DNA of 64,000 nucleotides from the NCBI GenBank assembly GCA_022457065.1, contig JAJGBQ010000002.1:1364001-1428000 (forward strand), read 5' to 3'. Below the pieces are notes generated by a model, which was not told the DNA's origin, searched no databases, and saw only the letters and a program-made list of their open reading frames with translations. This stretch comes from Curvularia sp. ZM96. Taxonomy: Eukaryota; Ascomycota; Dothideomycetes; Pleosporales; Pleosporaceae. Below, one piece after another: positions 34,055 to 44,976 of the stretch. The translations under genes and the position numbers were made by a program. Position 1 is the first letter of the stretch. Each line of letters starts with the position of its first letter.

Positions 34055-36507
34055 TTACGGCGATTTTTGCGCACCCCATACAATACTTTCCATAAGAGCA
34101 TATGGTGATGAGTCCAGCTCTAGTCCAGCCAGCGGAGATTGTGAAAACATATTATCCGCATCGTTGGCAAGTGCGCTGTTGATGTCGTGCGCCGTAAAGA
34201 CGTGCATGGTGGGCGATGCTTGTGAACTAGTCTCGCTTGTCTTTCGCGTATGTGTTGATGTAATCCTGAGTAGTCGTTCGAGTGCTGAGACAGATCGTGT
34301 AATAGGCGTAGAGAGCTCGGCAGGATCCACATCCTTGGTGACATCTGTGAGGACTTGAATCACGTTCTGTAGAAGACCTCGTGCGCGTTCGTTGCGATTG
34401 TGCTCGCCGAGAATTCCAAGCAAAAGAGCAGAACTTAGAGAGCGATGTACGGCAGACCAAGACCGTGTTGCGAACGGTGTCATGTTTTGTAAGCCGAGAA
34501 ATGCCTCGACGGTATTCGTAAGGCTGTCAATGCACGTCTTGCGCAGCGTTTTGGAAAGGTCCAGGTTGGCCGTTGCTGGACTTATGGCTGGGCGGCACAG
34601 TTCCGATGTGACGTATGATATGTGGAGGTACAGTGCCCAGTGTTCCAGCTGATCTCGCATTGAACGGCATCTCCGGGAGTCTTTGAGGTAATCTGCTGCG
34701 TCTATCATGATTTCTTGTAGCTCGTTGCGGTGCTCAGTGATTCTCATAAGCGCGTCATGCGAATTCTGTGGCCTTTGACGCTCGCGCACGATGTCGAGAC
34801 CTACTTTGCACAGGCGGTACATGCTCTCGACATACGTTCTTGTCCCTGGCGCCGTGTGCTGGCTCATTGGCACGGTGTGATCGATAGTCGTGGTCGAGGA
34901 CGCTCTGTCGTATGAGACCGAGAGCAGCGAATCTTGCCAAAGCAGTGCCCACCAGACCTTGCTCCGGATAACCTTTTGCTGCACGGGCGTTGATGGTGGA
35001 CACTGCCTATGTAAACCGAGCGTCTGCGAAAGACGAACAGTCAAGCCCATCAAACTCCAAGCAACACCAGCGTTCATGTTGTTCGAGATGACATTCCCGA
35101 GGATGAGGAGTGTTTGTATGTTTTCTATGTTTGCATGCGACAGGAAGTTGGTGAAGCGTAAGCATTCGAAGCTGCAGCATACGTAGACTTGCGAGGTCAA
35201 CTCCCGTTCTCTCCTGGAGAGGTTGGAACATTGACATCCTGAGGCCAGTATTGCAAAGACCAGACCTATCCAGTGGAAGTCTTTGCCGTGTATTTGTTGG
35301 TCTGTTATGCCATTAGTGCCCTGCGAACTCGCGCGGTTGATCAGAAAGAGCAGCAGATCTGATTCGATAGCCTCGATGTCAGCAACGGCGGGGTAGACGG
35401 CGTGTGCGGTTTCACGATAACTGCGGAAGAAGCTAAGACATTCAGAGTCGCTGGGTAACGCGTTGGCTAGTTCTTGGGCGCGTAGTATCGACCCATGAGG
35501 TAGCCCCCATAGGTCGACAAATGGGTATGTGGCGCTCTCGTTGTCGAGACCAAATATCGGTAGCATGCTCTTCTTGCCCAATAGATCCTGCACCCCGGGC
35601 GCCCACTGTGTATCTCCCCTTCCCAAGGCCATGACGAGTGCCGGAACTGAGCTGGGTCCGATGTGTATGGTTTGGCCAGTGATGTCGTTGCGCGTGTGTA
35701 TCCCTTGAGTTCGTACATGGCTCTGCTCGCCGTCCATGGGCGCTGCTGCTGCCAAGGGGGTGTTTCCAGAGCCATCTCCTGGAGAGAAGCCGTTCGCTGG
35801 CGGTGGTATCTCTGCGACACTTCCTACTGCGTTCTTCAGGTCGTTGAGCGACTTCTCGGCCTGCTGAAGCTTGCCACAGATGCGCTCCCAGTCCTGCTGT
35901 GGTCAGCCTACAATCATCCCCGTTTCTGCTTGCGTATGCATACCTCTCGAGGCAGTGTGACCGTGCCGCCATGTATGTGAACGAGGCCGTTGGAGAAGTC
36001 ATGTCCGTTGCTCTGTCCGACGCCTAGGTTGATTCGTTTGGCGGGCGGGTGCGACTCGCTGGGCGGGTGGTAGGTACAAAGTTCGGGGTGTTCGCGAACG
36101 ACGCACGTCTTGCAAGGCACGTTTTGGTCGCATTTGACCTTGCGCTGTCGACACGGGTAACAAGCCTGCAGGAGAATCAAGAGTCAGCGCAACTCCGTGG
36201 GGCCGTGGTATCTAACAGGCCAGAATGCGCCGGGTGTCATAGCCCAATTCGGCAAACCAGAGAGGCGGCAATTTGTTTTCAGATCTCCCATGCTAACATG
36301 TGTCGACCGTCGCGACTCTTTTCCTCATCTCCATCGTCCTACTGCACTCTCCCGCGTTTCACGTCACGACGCATCCAAATAGCATACCTTGTACTCTCTC
36401 GCTTTCCGCTTGCGCCTCAAAATCTCATCGACGTCTGCACGTGGTGGCGTGCCCTGCATGAATCCATTGGTCGCATGAGGATTGTGCTGCTCCTTTAGCT
36501 CGTCCAT
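34055..36507 (-). CDS. Zn(II)2Cys6 transcription factor with fungal_trans domain
   Basis: Three exons (36388-36507, 35944-36165, 34055-35896) give 727 residues; the first intron is long for this genome (222 bases). The zinc cluster begins right after the first splice: C42-x2-C45-x6-C52-x5-C58-x2-C61-x8-C70 (ACYPCRQRKVKCD). A short coiled coil (about residues 115-135, ERICGKLQQAEKSLNDL) should give dimers. The fungal_trans regulatory domain covers about residues 240-520, with LLILGNVISNNMNAGVAWSL and AVRLSQTLGLHR-type sequence (here TVRLSQTLGLHRQCP). The start is MDELKEQH. The adjacent MFS transporter on the same strand (473 bases away) is a candidate target, which is inference from position only. 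Confidence 0.92.
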
Positions 36508-36980
36508 GGTCGAAGCTCGGGGGAAAGTCGTCGCAAGTCGAGATGGGCCGGATAGGCGCGCTTGGTGGAGTGTTGTCGGTCGGGCTTTCCGCTCGCTGAA
36601 GCCCCACTCCGGCAACTTCAGGATCGCCGGCTGGCATCCGGATCAGCTAATCACGCGACTTGGACGGCCTCGACAAGGTCTTCGCCCTCGCTCTCGACTA
36701 TGACATCACCACGTCTGGAAAACGATACTGCTCAGCTATAACGAGCGAAAAAGACTGCTGTAAATTAATGTGACTCATTCTCCTTCCCGGTCGGGGGATG
36801 CACAGTGAAGCTAAAAATGAACTTGTTGGTTGATTACATAGAATGGCTAATGCTAAGATAATGTATGTACAGGGGGCCAACCCACTCCTCGCAGGAGCCC
36901 ATTACAACGAAAAGCAAAGAAAACACTTTTAGCAACCACCCGCATATTCTACAGATATTGTATTACATCACGTGATAAAC
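36508..36980. other. Intergenic: regulator promoter and MFS 3' flank
   Basis: Holds the Zn2Cys6 gene upstream region and the MFS 3' flank, including a CACGTG palindrome at 36969-36974. No gene is seen. Confidence 0.5.
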
Positions 36981-38660
36981 TCACGCAACCTCTTTCTCAT
37001 CCTTGCTCTCATTCTCCTCGTGATAGGCGTAGTGGGATCTCGCTCGGATCCTCGCACCATAAAAGTAGAACAAAAAGGGGATTCCACAGCAAGCCAGGCC
37101 AATAAAGGCTAGGAGAGTACTTGCCCACTGGTCTCCGAGACGGTCATACATCTGGTTCGTAAAAAGTACGACAGCCGCGCCCCAAAAGCTACGTAGGAAT
37201 GTCTTGGCGGCCAGCGCAGAGGCCGCCTGATGCTGGTATGAATCGACCAGGTAGTTGTTGGCCGCATTGTATAGGAAGATGAAGCCAAACCCAACTGCTC
37301 CGCCTCCGAATGCAGGACCAGCCCAGTGAGTGTCCTTGTAGCTGGTCCAAGCAAAGATGAAAACACCGATTGGGATAAACCAACATGAGCACATCATGGG
37401 AATCAATCGTACTTCTGCAGGCGGGTGGCCATTGTGCTTCGCCGCGAGCTTGAGATAGTGCCTGTTAACCAGTGGCGCGCATGCGGCCGAAAGAAGAACA
37501 CCACAAATGAGTGGGATGAACATCAGGCCAGTGGATCCCGCGCTCCATCCCTTGCCCTTTTGGTAGATAATCGGGTAAGCGACGAAGAACATGTAAAGAA
37601 GACCGTACAGTACAGACATGTACAGCGAGATCAAGAAGACGATGAGTTCGCGGAAGAGCAGCTGGAATGGTCGTAGGAGGAACAGCTGCAGGCGCTGACT
37701 GAAAGGTCGCATATCGAGGTCCTGTTCCGTAACAAATTTGTCGTCGCCGGTCTCTTTGCGCATCTTCTTTGCCCTCTTGGCGAGAATCTGGGGCGCGTAC
37801 GTCTCCGGAACCGTGAACGTGATCAGGATCCAGACGATCCCACTGAGGATCAACTGAATCCAATACAACCAGCGCCATCCACCTGCTTGCCCAAGGTATC
37901 CACCAACGAGCGGGCCTACTCCAGGACCAATGAACGGTGCGGCGCTGAAAAAGGCCATGGGGACGCCTCTCTCTTCCGACCTCCACAGATCTGCCAGTGT
38001 ACCTCCGACAAGCGTCATGGGCGCCGAGAAAGACACACCAGCAATGAACCGGGTTACCAACAAGGTACCTATATTCTGCGCCACGGCCCCTGGAATTGTA
38101 AAGATGACCGCGAACGCAAGCGTAACAGCATAGACAGGCCGTCTCCCCCAAATCTCTGACGCCGGCGCAAACACCATGGGCCCAACACCAAAGCCCACAA
38201 CGAACAGCGTAATCGTAAGCAGCGACACTTCCTCGCTAACCCCAAACTCCGCACTCACACCCTCAAGATCCGCAGTGATGACTGCGGAGTTGAAAGCGAC
38301 CACGAAACAAGTTATAGCGACACAAATGGTGCACCACCACTTGAACGCCTTGCTCCAGTTCTTGGGGTTCTCCTTGTCATCCACCACAAACGTGACGAGG
38401 TCGTATTTCTCCACTTTGCCGGCGTGGGAGCGTACTTCGCGGAGCATCTGTCCTGAGATGGTTTCTTGTGTGTATTCTTCGAGGGCGGCATTGTTGGATA
38501 GTGTGCGTGTGGGCAGATTGACTATGTCTTCGGCGGTTGGGACTCGATGGAGGGGGGGTTCGACTGTTGTTCGTTCTGAGGAGGCATCGTCGTGATGTGT
38601 GTGTGGAGTGGTATTGGCGAAGTCCCTTGATACAGGGAATCGGACGGCTTCTGTTGCCAT
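36981..38660 (-). CDS. MFS transporter, DHA1 (drug:H+ antiporter-1/polyamine) type
   Basis: A single exon of 559 residues from the first ATG (38660, MATEAVRFPVS). A ~110-residue cytoplasmic N-terminus is followed by 12 predicted membrane segments, the first in WWCTICVAITCFVVAFNSAV. The loop 2-3 signature is PASEIWGRRPVY, and the segment-4/5 region includes GVGPLVGGYLGQAGGWRWLYW, typical of the DHA1 family. A cytoplasmic central loop (KRAKKMRKETGDDK) splits the two six-helix halves. The role is proton-driven export of small molecules; substrates (fungicide, polyamine or metabolite) cannot be read from sequence. It lies beside a Zn2Cys6 regulator on the same strand. Confidence 0.93.
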   Translation of the reverse strand: MATEAVRFPVSRDFANTTPHTHHDDASSERTTVEPPLHRVPTAEDIVNLPTRTLSNNAALEEYTQETISGQMLREVRSHAGKVEKYDLVTFVVDDKENPKNWSKAFKWWCTICVAITCFVVAFNSAVITADLEGVSAEFGVSEEVSLLTITLFVVGFGVGPMVFAPASEIWGRRPVYAVTLAFAVIFTIPGAVAQNIGTLLVTRFIAGVSFSAPMTLVGGTLADLWRSEERGVPMAFFSAAPFIGPGVGPLVGGYLGQAGGWRWLYWIQLILSGIVWILITFTVPETYAPQILAKRAKKMRKETGDDKFVTEQDLDMRPFSQRLQLFLLRPFQLLFRELIVFLISLYMSVLYGLLYMFFVAYPIIYQKGKGWSAGSTGLMFIPLICGVLLSAACAPLVNRHYLKLAAKHNGHPPAEVRLIPMMCSCWFIPIGVFIFAWTSYKDTHWAGPAFGGGAVGFGFIFLYNAANNYLVDSYQHQAASALAAKTFLRSFWGAAVVLFTNQMYDRLGDQWASTLLAFIGLACCGIPFLFYFYGARIRARSHYAYHEENESKDEKEVA

Positions 38661-40070
38661 GGGTGGATGTAGTCGAGGGGCCACTAGTGGTCCTGTATCG
38701 AAAGGTGTGGAAAAAAATGAGGACTCCAGATAATCTTTTGAAAGCAAGGGTACTCTTGAATTAATCCCAATACCGTACTACAGGCTTCGTCGATAATAAG
38801 CCTTATGGAAAAGATGAAAGTCGATGATACTAAAATCTCCCCTTGCACCTCGCCCTCCCCTCTATATATATGTGTAGTACATCATTCTAGAATATTTAAA
38901 AAAACGCCTCTTTCCCAACACCTTCGTACGACAAACTGACATGCCTCTGACACAAACCTTACGAAGAGCCTCCGGATATGTCTCGGGCCTTGGCATCTGA
39001 GTAACACGACCCCCCACGCCCATCCATCATTCGTTCCTCGCCCGCGGCTCTGGATCCACCACGGAATCGCGTACCGCACGCGCTAGGCCCATGTGAGTTT
39101 AGCGGCGGTTAGACACTAGGTCTCCGAGCGAAATCCGAAGGGTTTTGTGACTGAGGGCTCGTAAGGAGGTATCGTGCTATTAATGGTTTTTCCTTTATCG
39201 TACGTTTTGAAGAGCGTTTTGTTTTGGCTTGTTTTGATGCAAATGTGACGTGGGGGGATGGTTAGATGATTGGGGATTGCGTTTAACAGAAGAGAGGGAG
39301 GGAGATAGGGACGATACTGAGCATCGAGAATGTAAACATTCCAAGTCAGGCAGGGGTTTGGCGAGGTTGTTCTGCTGAGGGATATGACATGATGATAGTG
39401 AGAAGATAATGCGGGCTTGGCGTTAAGCTAGCCTGGCGAGATGCTTCGGTACATTGATTTGCGGATCGAAGATGTGGGACTGGGTTTATTATGATGAGAG
39501 CTGGTGCGTTTCTTGTTGGAGCAGTGGTGGGCAGAATTGACCGACGATCATCATTGATTTCCTGAGCTGTGAGGGAAGATATACATGTTAGCTATTAGTA
39601 ACCTTGCAGAGCGCTTTGCGATATGAAGTGTTGTTCATTCTACTATATCCCAGTTGTAGTGATGTGATCTCCCGTTGTGTGATTCGTTGTCATTTGTTAC
39701 CAGTTTAATCACAATATGAGAAGCAACAACGTTCGGTATTCCTTTGTTTTCATTTACTATCGATACTCTTGAGTATGATGATGCCAACATAAAAGTTGTA
39801 AAGTGAACAAATCCTCAATTGCGACCCAAAAACGCCATGCTCTTGCGGACAGATCCGTCTAATTAAATCAAAATCCCAACCCAGAAGACAGCCCAGGTAA
39901 GGTCAGCCTGCATCCATGAGTAATGCGCATAAAAGGTCCGTGGCTGCCTGCTTCCTTTCTAGATGACGCCTTTTATGAAACGCCGTGGCGATGTTGGAGT
40001 GATAGGAATGCTGTAATTTTATATGCATTTTTGGAAAGAAAGTCGTAAATCGATCATGTGACGTAGGGTT
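38661..40070. other. Intergenic, 1.4 kb: MFS promoter
   Basis: Long AT-rich upstream region of the MFS gene plus the 3' flank of the FAD reductase. The frames here are short and domain-free. No transposon remnant or RNA gene is recognised. Confidence 0.5.
38873..38880 (-). promoter_or_regulatory. Possible TATA element of the MFS gene
   Basis: TATATATA preceded by a pyrimidine-rich stretch, about 213 bases upstream of the MFS start codon. The position is plausible for a long 5' UTR, but there is no direct evidence. Confidence 0.25.
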
Positions 40071-42086
40071 TTACCAAGTTTCCTGCATAAAGTTAGTATT
40101 TGTTGCACCAGAAATTGCGAGGAGTAAACTTACGGCAATGTACTGCCCATCCTCCTTCTTCTTAGCCCAGAACTCTTTAGCCTGTGCTTCGCTCAGGCCG
40201 CCCTTTTGCATTGCCACGTCAATCAACGAAGCTTCGACGCCTTCGCCCATGCCCTTGCTTGAGCCGCAGACGAAGATGCGTCCGTCGAGGGCGTTGATGA
40301 CAAACCATACTATGTCTGCCTGTACTCTGACCTCGTCTTGGACGTATTTGACTTCGTTAGAGCCGCTGGCTTTGGCCTTCCTGCTCTGCACAACTTTCTT
40401 GATTTCGCGTTCGTGGTCTCCCAGTTCGCCAGAGTACAACTCATCAAGCATGGAGTCTCGAACACCTTGGATCAGCCAAATCTTGTTGGCGCAGTTGGCG
40501 TTCTTGAGTCGGTTCAGAATAAAGCCTCGGAAGGGAGCCATTCCGACACCAGCACCGATGAGGACCATGGGGCCTTCTCCACCAAACTGCTTAGAAAGGG
40601 GGTTCGCCATTAGGCCACGGAACATTGGGATACGGAGATCGAGGATGCTGCGAGGATCTATACCCTCATTCTCAGCGGTGATGAAGGCATGGGCCATGCG
40701 CTCCATGAAGCCACTGCCAACACCAGTGCGTACAGCGCCCTCAGCATGCCAATCCGGTGTTTCGTGGACGGTGACAGCCATTTCGATAAGTCGACGGGTG
40801 CCTGGGAGGCCGGGACGAGCGGATGAGATGTGGGGGTCGTTTGAGAGAGAGTAGAATCGGGGCATTAGCTGGGTGAGAACGGAGAGAAGGTGTGGTAGCG
40901 GGGGCTTCGAGGAAGGAAATGCACTAAGAAGCTGTGCCACGGTGAAGTGAGAGCTAGTACGCAGATCGCAGAAAGCAGCCTGGCCTTGAGCCGAGCAGAG
41001 GTAAGTCAATATCTTCTTCTCGTTCGGAGCCTCAGCATACTCGGCCATGACACGAAGGAGGTTCTTCGTTGGCGGGTTGGACTGAATATCTGTGCACCAA
41101 GTCAAGAGCTCGCGGCGAGTTGTGAGCAGCTCGCGTGGCTGGTCCTCTCCCCAGATGGTGGGCCATCTTCCTGAGAAAGTCTTGAGTGTGACTGGCTTGT
41201 CGCGAACAAACTTGGGGATACAGAGAATATCAAACATCTCGTCGACCATTTCCTGCGAGTTGGGCGGGCAGATGCCAATGGCACCACCAACCTTGAAGTC
41301 GACACCTCCCTCATCGGGATAGTCGGTCACATCGATATCAAAGTGAATTGTCCGCTTCTCGGCGCCCGGCTTGGTGAGTTCGCGTGCGTGGTACAGAGGA
41401 GCTGGGTAGACCTCGTATGGGGGGTGGGGCTGGACATATTTGGGTGGCATCTTGTGCACCTCGGAAACATACTTGGTCTCCTTGGAGGGCAGAGATTCGA
41501 AAGACATATTGACGGGCGGAAGAGGCATCGTGTCTGTGAGTTCGCTATCGAGGGCGAGGGGTCCCAATTTCAGATTGAGGGTGCGGAAGGCACGATTGTC
41601 GGGAACGACGACGGGGACGAAGTTGGGCGACGAGGAATCCGGAGCCAGTGTCTTGAGGAGACAGCATCCGCCACCGCAGCATTGGCTGATGAGCTTGGTG
41701 GCTGTCTCGCCCTCGCCCAGTATGCGTGTGATATCACTTGGGCTGTCTGAAATCAGCGTCGTGGAGGCTCGCCGAGGCCGGGGTTGCTCCGCCAAATTGA
41801 CGGCGGCGGTGGGCAGCTCTTGCAGCTTGTCGACGACCTCATCGACGGCCTGGTCAGGCTCGGTCATTGGGGTCATAGGGGCCTCCGAGTCATCGCTGCT
41901 GTTTGTCCATGCTGTGGCTTCGCCTGAAGATTTGGGCGATGTGGGCTCAGGGTGTGACTGTGACTGCGATGTGCGGCGGAGCGTCAATTGGGGAATGCCC
42001 TTGGGCTCTGACGGGATGGGGTCTTCGGGGTGTGAGGTCGCTGTGTGTGGTATAGGGGCAGCCATTGTGGGAGTCGAGGATGCCAT
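40071..42086 (-). CDS. FAD/NADPH reductase (CPR/CysJ-like) lacking the FMN domain
   Basis: Two exons: 40134-42086 and a 12-base last exon 40071-40082 that supplies the terminal residues ETW after a 51-base GT-AG intron. The total is 654 residues. The N-terminal ~130 residues are disordered, followed by a striking CCGGGCC motif (C136 to C142). From about residue 240 the protein matches the FAD-binding and NADP-binding parts of cytochrome P450 reductase and sulfite reductase flavoprotein: the FAD motif RFYSLSND (~409), the nicotinamide pocket GVGMAPFRGF (~510) and the FVCGSSKGMGEGV segment. The C-terminal aromatic residue, which stacks on the flavin in this family, is supplied by the mini-exon. 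No flavodoxin domain is present, so the electron acceptor must be another protein. The function is otherwise unknown. Confidence 0.9.
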   Translation of the reverse strand: MASSTPTMAAPIPHTATSHPEDPIPSEPKGIPQLTLRRTSQSQSHPEPTSPKSSGEATAWTNSSDDSEAPMTPMTEPDQAVDEVVDKLQELPTAAVNLAEQPRPRRASTTLISDSPSDITRILGEGETATKLISQCCGGGCCLLKTLAPDSSSPNFVPVVVPDNRAFRTLNLKLGPLALDSELTDTMPLPPVNMSFESLPSKETKYVSEVHKMPPKYVQPHPPYEVYPAPLYHARELTKPGAEKRTIHFDIDVTDYPDEGGVDFKVGGAIGICPPNSQEMVDEMFDILCIPKFVRDKPVTLKTFSGRWPTIWGEDQPRELLTTRRELLTWCTDIQSNPPTKNLLRVMAEYAEAPNEKKILTYLCSAQGQAAFCDLRTSSHFTVAQLLSAFPSSKPPLPHLLSVLTQLMPRFYSLSNDPHISSARPGLPGTRRLIEMAVTVHETPDWHAEGAVRTGVGSGFMERMAHAFITAENEGIDPRSILDLRIPMFRGLMANPLSKQFGGEGPMVLIGAGVGMAPFRGFILNRLKNANCANKIWLIQGVRDSMLDELYSGELGDHEREIKKVVQSRKAKASGSNEVKYVQDEVRVQADIVWFVINALDGRIFVCGSSKGMGEGVEASLIDVAMQKGGLSEAQAKEFWAKKKEDGQYIAVSLLLAISGATNTNFMQETW

Positions 42087-43950
42087 GTGTCGGCGTGGTG
42101 GAGGAGAAGAGGGATAATAAGGTAGCGGCGGTGGGCGCAGGCCTATCAAAGGCGTGAGGGAGAGAAGGTCTAGCGCGAACCATGGTTAGCAACATCTTAC
42201 TCAGGCTTGCCATGCGATGTCCAATCCAACAGGCGGATGGAGTCTGTCAGGGCGCGCAGTCTCCGGTGGCTTGCTAAGCTGCGGGACAGAGCAATGTGGG
42301 GGAGCACAGGGTTATCTGATCTGATGCTTTTTCCATGCACCGCGGAATTTGTGCTTATCAGATGGCAGCATCACACTGACACACTCACCTTGGCTGGCTG
42401 CTGACAAACGAGCGCGGGCAAGTGGCAGCCGGTTGCTGGGTCCCAGGAGAGACGAGGACAAGTGCGCCGGAGGTCGTGCAAGGAAACGTTTCGCAGTGGC
42501 AGAGGGAATTCGCATGAGGGAGAAGAACGGTGGTGGTGACGCGCCCTTGTGGTCTCCCGCGCCCGGCCGCTTTTCCTTTACCTAGAACACTGCCGATCCG
42601 CGACGCCTCCAAGGGCTGAGATTACCAGACCAGGGCCATTCACGCCCGCGTCTAATGACGCTACCACTGCTGCGTCTGCCCACTCGATCCGATCGCCGAA
42701 GCCGGGCTGCTCGCCCTTCCCGCCTTTGTCCTGCTTTTCCCGACGACCATCCAAACGCTCATCTCCTCGGCCAATTTTGAATCCATGAGGCCGCTATCTG
42801 CACACCCGCAACTTGCATCTCCTGACCGTGATGCTCCGACTGCTTCTCATGGCGCCACCAGCAACTGACGGGCTTACCCCTATTACCGTCTGACCCGGAA
42901 GTCCTCCTACAGGCCTTCTCAGTGCATAATCCCGCAATCTCCAAGGCCCAAATGCCATTGTCAGATGCCGGGTGCCCGAGGTCTCGGCGCCCACTTCATC
43001 TGATAACCTTTACTTCGGATACGGGCCCCACTCGCTGTTCAAAAGGCCCCATCACAGCATTTGGGCGTTGAAGCCCTCTCCTCATTCACAATGCGCACAC
43101 ATCCCGTTGCGGAAATATCCTACTTCATGATCTTCGTCGTTGGAGCATCATTACGTCGTTGGCACGCCACCCGCATCCGCGCAGGACTTTGCATCATCAA
43201 GCCATGACTACCCTTGACGAGCCCTGTCTTCTCCGCACAATGATGCCCGTGTCGCGACAATCTGATTGCACTGCCGTTGTATTGGCGAGTAATCCAAGGG
43301 TCTCTAAATAGGCTATCCTTTGTGTGCCGCCAAATCGGAAGAACGTTGGGAACGGTCCCGTTAGCGGCCCCATGTCGAACTTTCTCGATTCGCCACCGGT
43401 ATGTGGAGGCCTCACAACTCGTAAAGCTGGCTCTCCTTCATGACGCTATTTGATCTTCCCTCCACCTGAAGGCCCTTATCCCTATCTCTAGGTGTGACAC
43501 CTACTTGTCTTTGCTCTTTGACAGGACGGAATGCAGCAATGATTTTGAACCCTTCAAGATTGTCCACTTGGTGGGACATTCTCATCGTTGCTGTTTTGCA
43601 AACTACGTTTCAGACACAGGTATGGCTCGTCAACCGAGGATCGAAATGGTTCGTGAGCATAACATAAGGGGGCTTTTTTTTGCCTTCTCCGTATAAGACT
43701 GCAACCCATACGACTTGCCTGCTAGAATGTTGCACAAGTCTGTTGACTCAATATGCATCGCGTGTTGTCCTCATACATGAGAATGAGAGGTGCAGGTGAA
43801 CGCTCTTGCCGTCACGTGATCATAACCATCCTGCCGCATGTGTAAGAAGGCAGGACGCTAGTCCTTTTCGGCAAGCATCCCTTAGACGACCACAGCAATC
43901 TGTTTGTCAACCCGTCGCACTCTGTCCTACGCAACTCCACACTTGAAGCT
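42087..43950. other. Long divergent intergenic region, 1.9 kb
   Basis: Upstream DNA of the FAD reductase (-) and F-box (+) genes. Several frames of 60-80 codons overlap on both strands without domains. A CACGTG palindrome (43813-43818) sits 133 bases before the F-box start. Confidence 0.5.
43813..43818. promoter_or_regulatory. CACGTG palindrome upstream of F-box gene
   Basis: A perfect E-box-type hexamer in gtcacgtgat, 133 bases upstream of the ATG. bHLH factors bind this motif in fungi; function here is inference. Confidence 0.25.
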
Positions 43951-44976
43951 ATGAGCGCCCACTCGTCACACTTGCCGCCTACTGGGCCGATTCCTGGATT
44001 TCATTCCCAGGTACCTTACGAGATCCAGCCAGAAGATAGAAATGCCATTCTCCAGACCAGCACGCTTTACTTCAAGAATATCGATGGCCTGGTTATATGC
44101 TTTCCAGCAGGCGCACATACGGACGTAATCACGTCTACTCTACCCACCAATAGCAGCTCAACTGCCACACTCGGAGAGCTCGAGAGACTGCCTCTCGAAC
44201 TTGTCCACAAGATCTGCCTGGAAATGAACATGGCGTCATTGTTTCGCTTCCGCCAGGTTAACACTCGAGCACGACAGACAGTCGACGTACTTCACGAATA
44301 TCGCATCATCACCACACATGCGATGAATGCTTTTTGTGCACTTTTGCGATCAAGAGCAACACCGAACGTCATGTTACTAGAATTCTACCACCTCCTCTGC
44401 AGGCCGAATTGCTCGCTCTGTGAAAGTAACTACGGGAATCTTGTTCACTTACTACTCTGGATTCGATGTTGCTTAGCGTGCCTCGTAAAGAGCTCGACCA
44501 AGATTCAATCTTCGACTCTGAATAGTGTCAGACGGGTCCTCAAGCTATCAAAAACGTCACTTGCGGAGCTCCCAAGACTTACCACGCTACCAGGGACATA
44601 TGTGGGTAAGGAAATCCCACGGACAGTGCGTATGGCTGTTGTCTCCACAGCGTCCGCCTTAGAAGCATACCGCAAAGAACATTCTGGTGTGGAAGCATCA
44701 CAAGGTTTGATTAAGAAACTCAGAACGCAATGGGCCTTTCTGTGCATGGTCTGCTGTGCGTTCCCAAGCTTTGACGTGCGAACTCAACAAGCTCAGAACG
44801 GCGTGAGATGTGCCGGCTGTTTTGTCGCCAGAGAAGAAGGAATCATCAGTTTGAACGAAGAATGGGCATGTGAGATGTACTGTGCTGTTTATTCACATGA
44901 TGGTTTTCTGGAGCATTTCAAACACTGCGAACAAGCACAGCTGCTATGGACCAGTAGCAATGGAGGAACAAGGTAA
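43951..44976 (+). CDS. F-box protein with C-terminal Cys/His-rich region
   Basis: A single exon of 341 residues. An F-box-like motif lies at about residues 73-113 (LERLPLELVHKICLEM, then LFRFRQVNTRARQ), which would bind Skp1 in an SCF ubiquitin ligase. The rest is helical with no known substrate domain. The last ~90 residues have a dense Cys/His pattern (CMVCC, VRCAGCF, CEMYC, HFKHC) that could bind zinc. Many filamentous fungi carry large families of such F-box proteins. The target is unknown. Confidence 0.8.
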   Translation: MSAHSSHLPPTGPIPGFHSQVPYEIQPEDRNAILQTSTLYFKNIDGLVICFPAGAHTDVITSTLPTNSSSTATLGELERLPLELVHKICLEMNMASLFRFRQVNTRARQTVDVLHEYRIITTHAMNAFCALLRSRATPNVMLLEFYHLLCRPNCSLCESNYGNLVHLLLWIRCCLACLVKSSTKIQSSTLNSVRRVLKLSKTSLAELPRLTTLPGTYVGKEIPRTVRMAVVSTASALEAYRKEHSGVEASQGLIKKLRTQWAFLCMVCCAFPSFDVRTQQAQNGVRCAGCFVAREEGIISLNEEWACEMYCAVYSHDGFLEHFKHCEQAQLLWTSSNGGTR

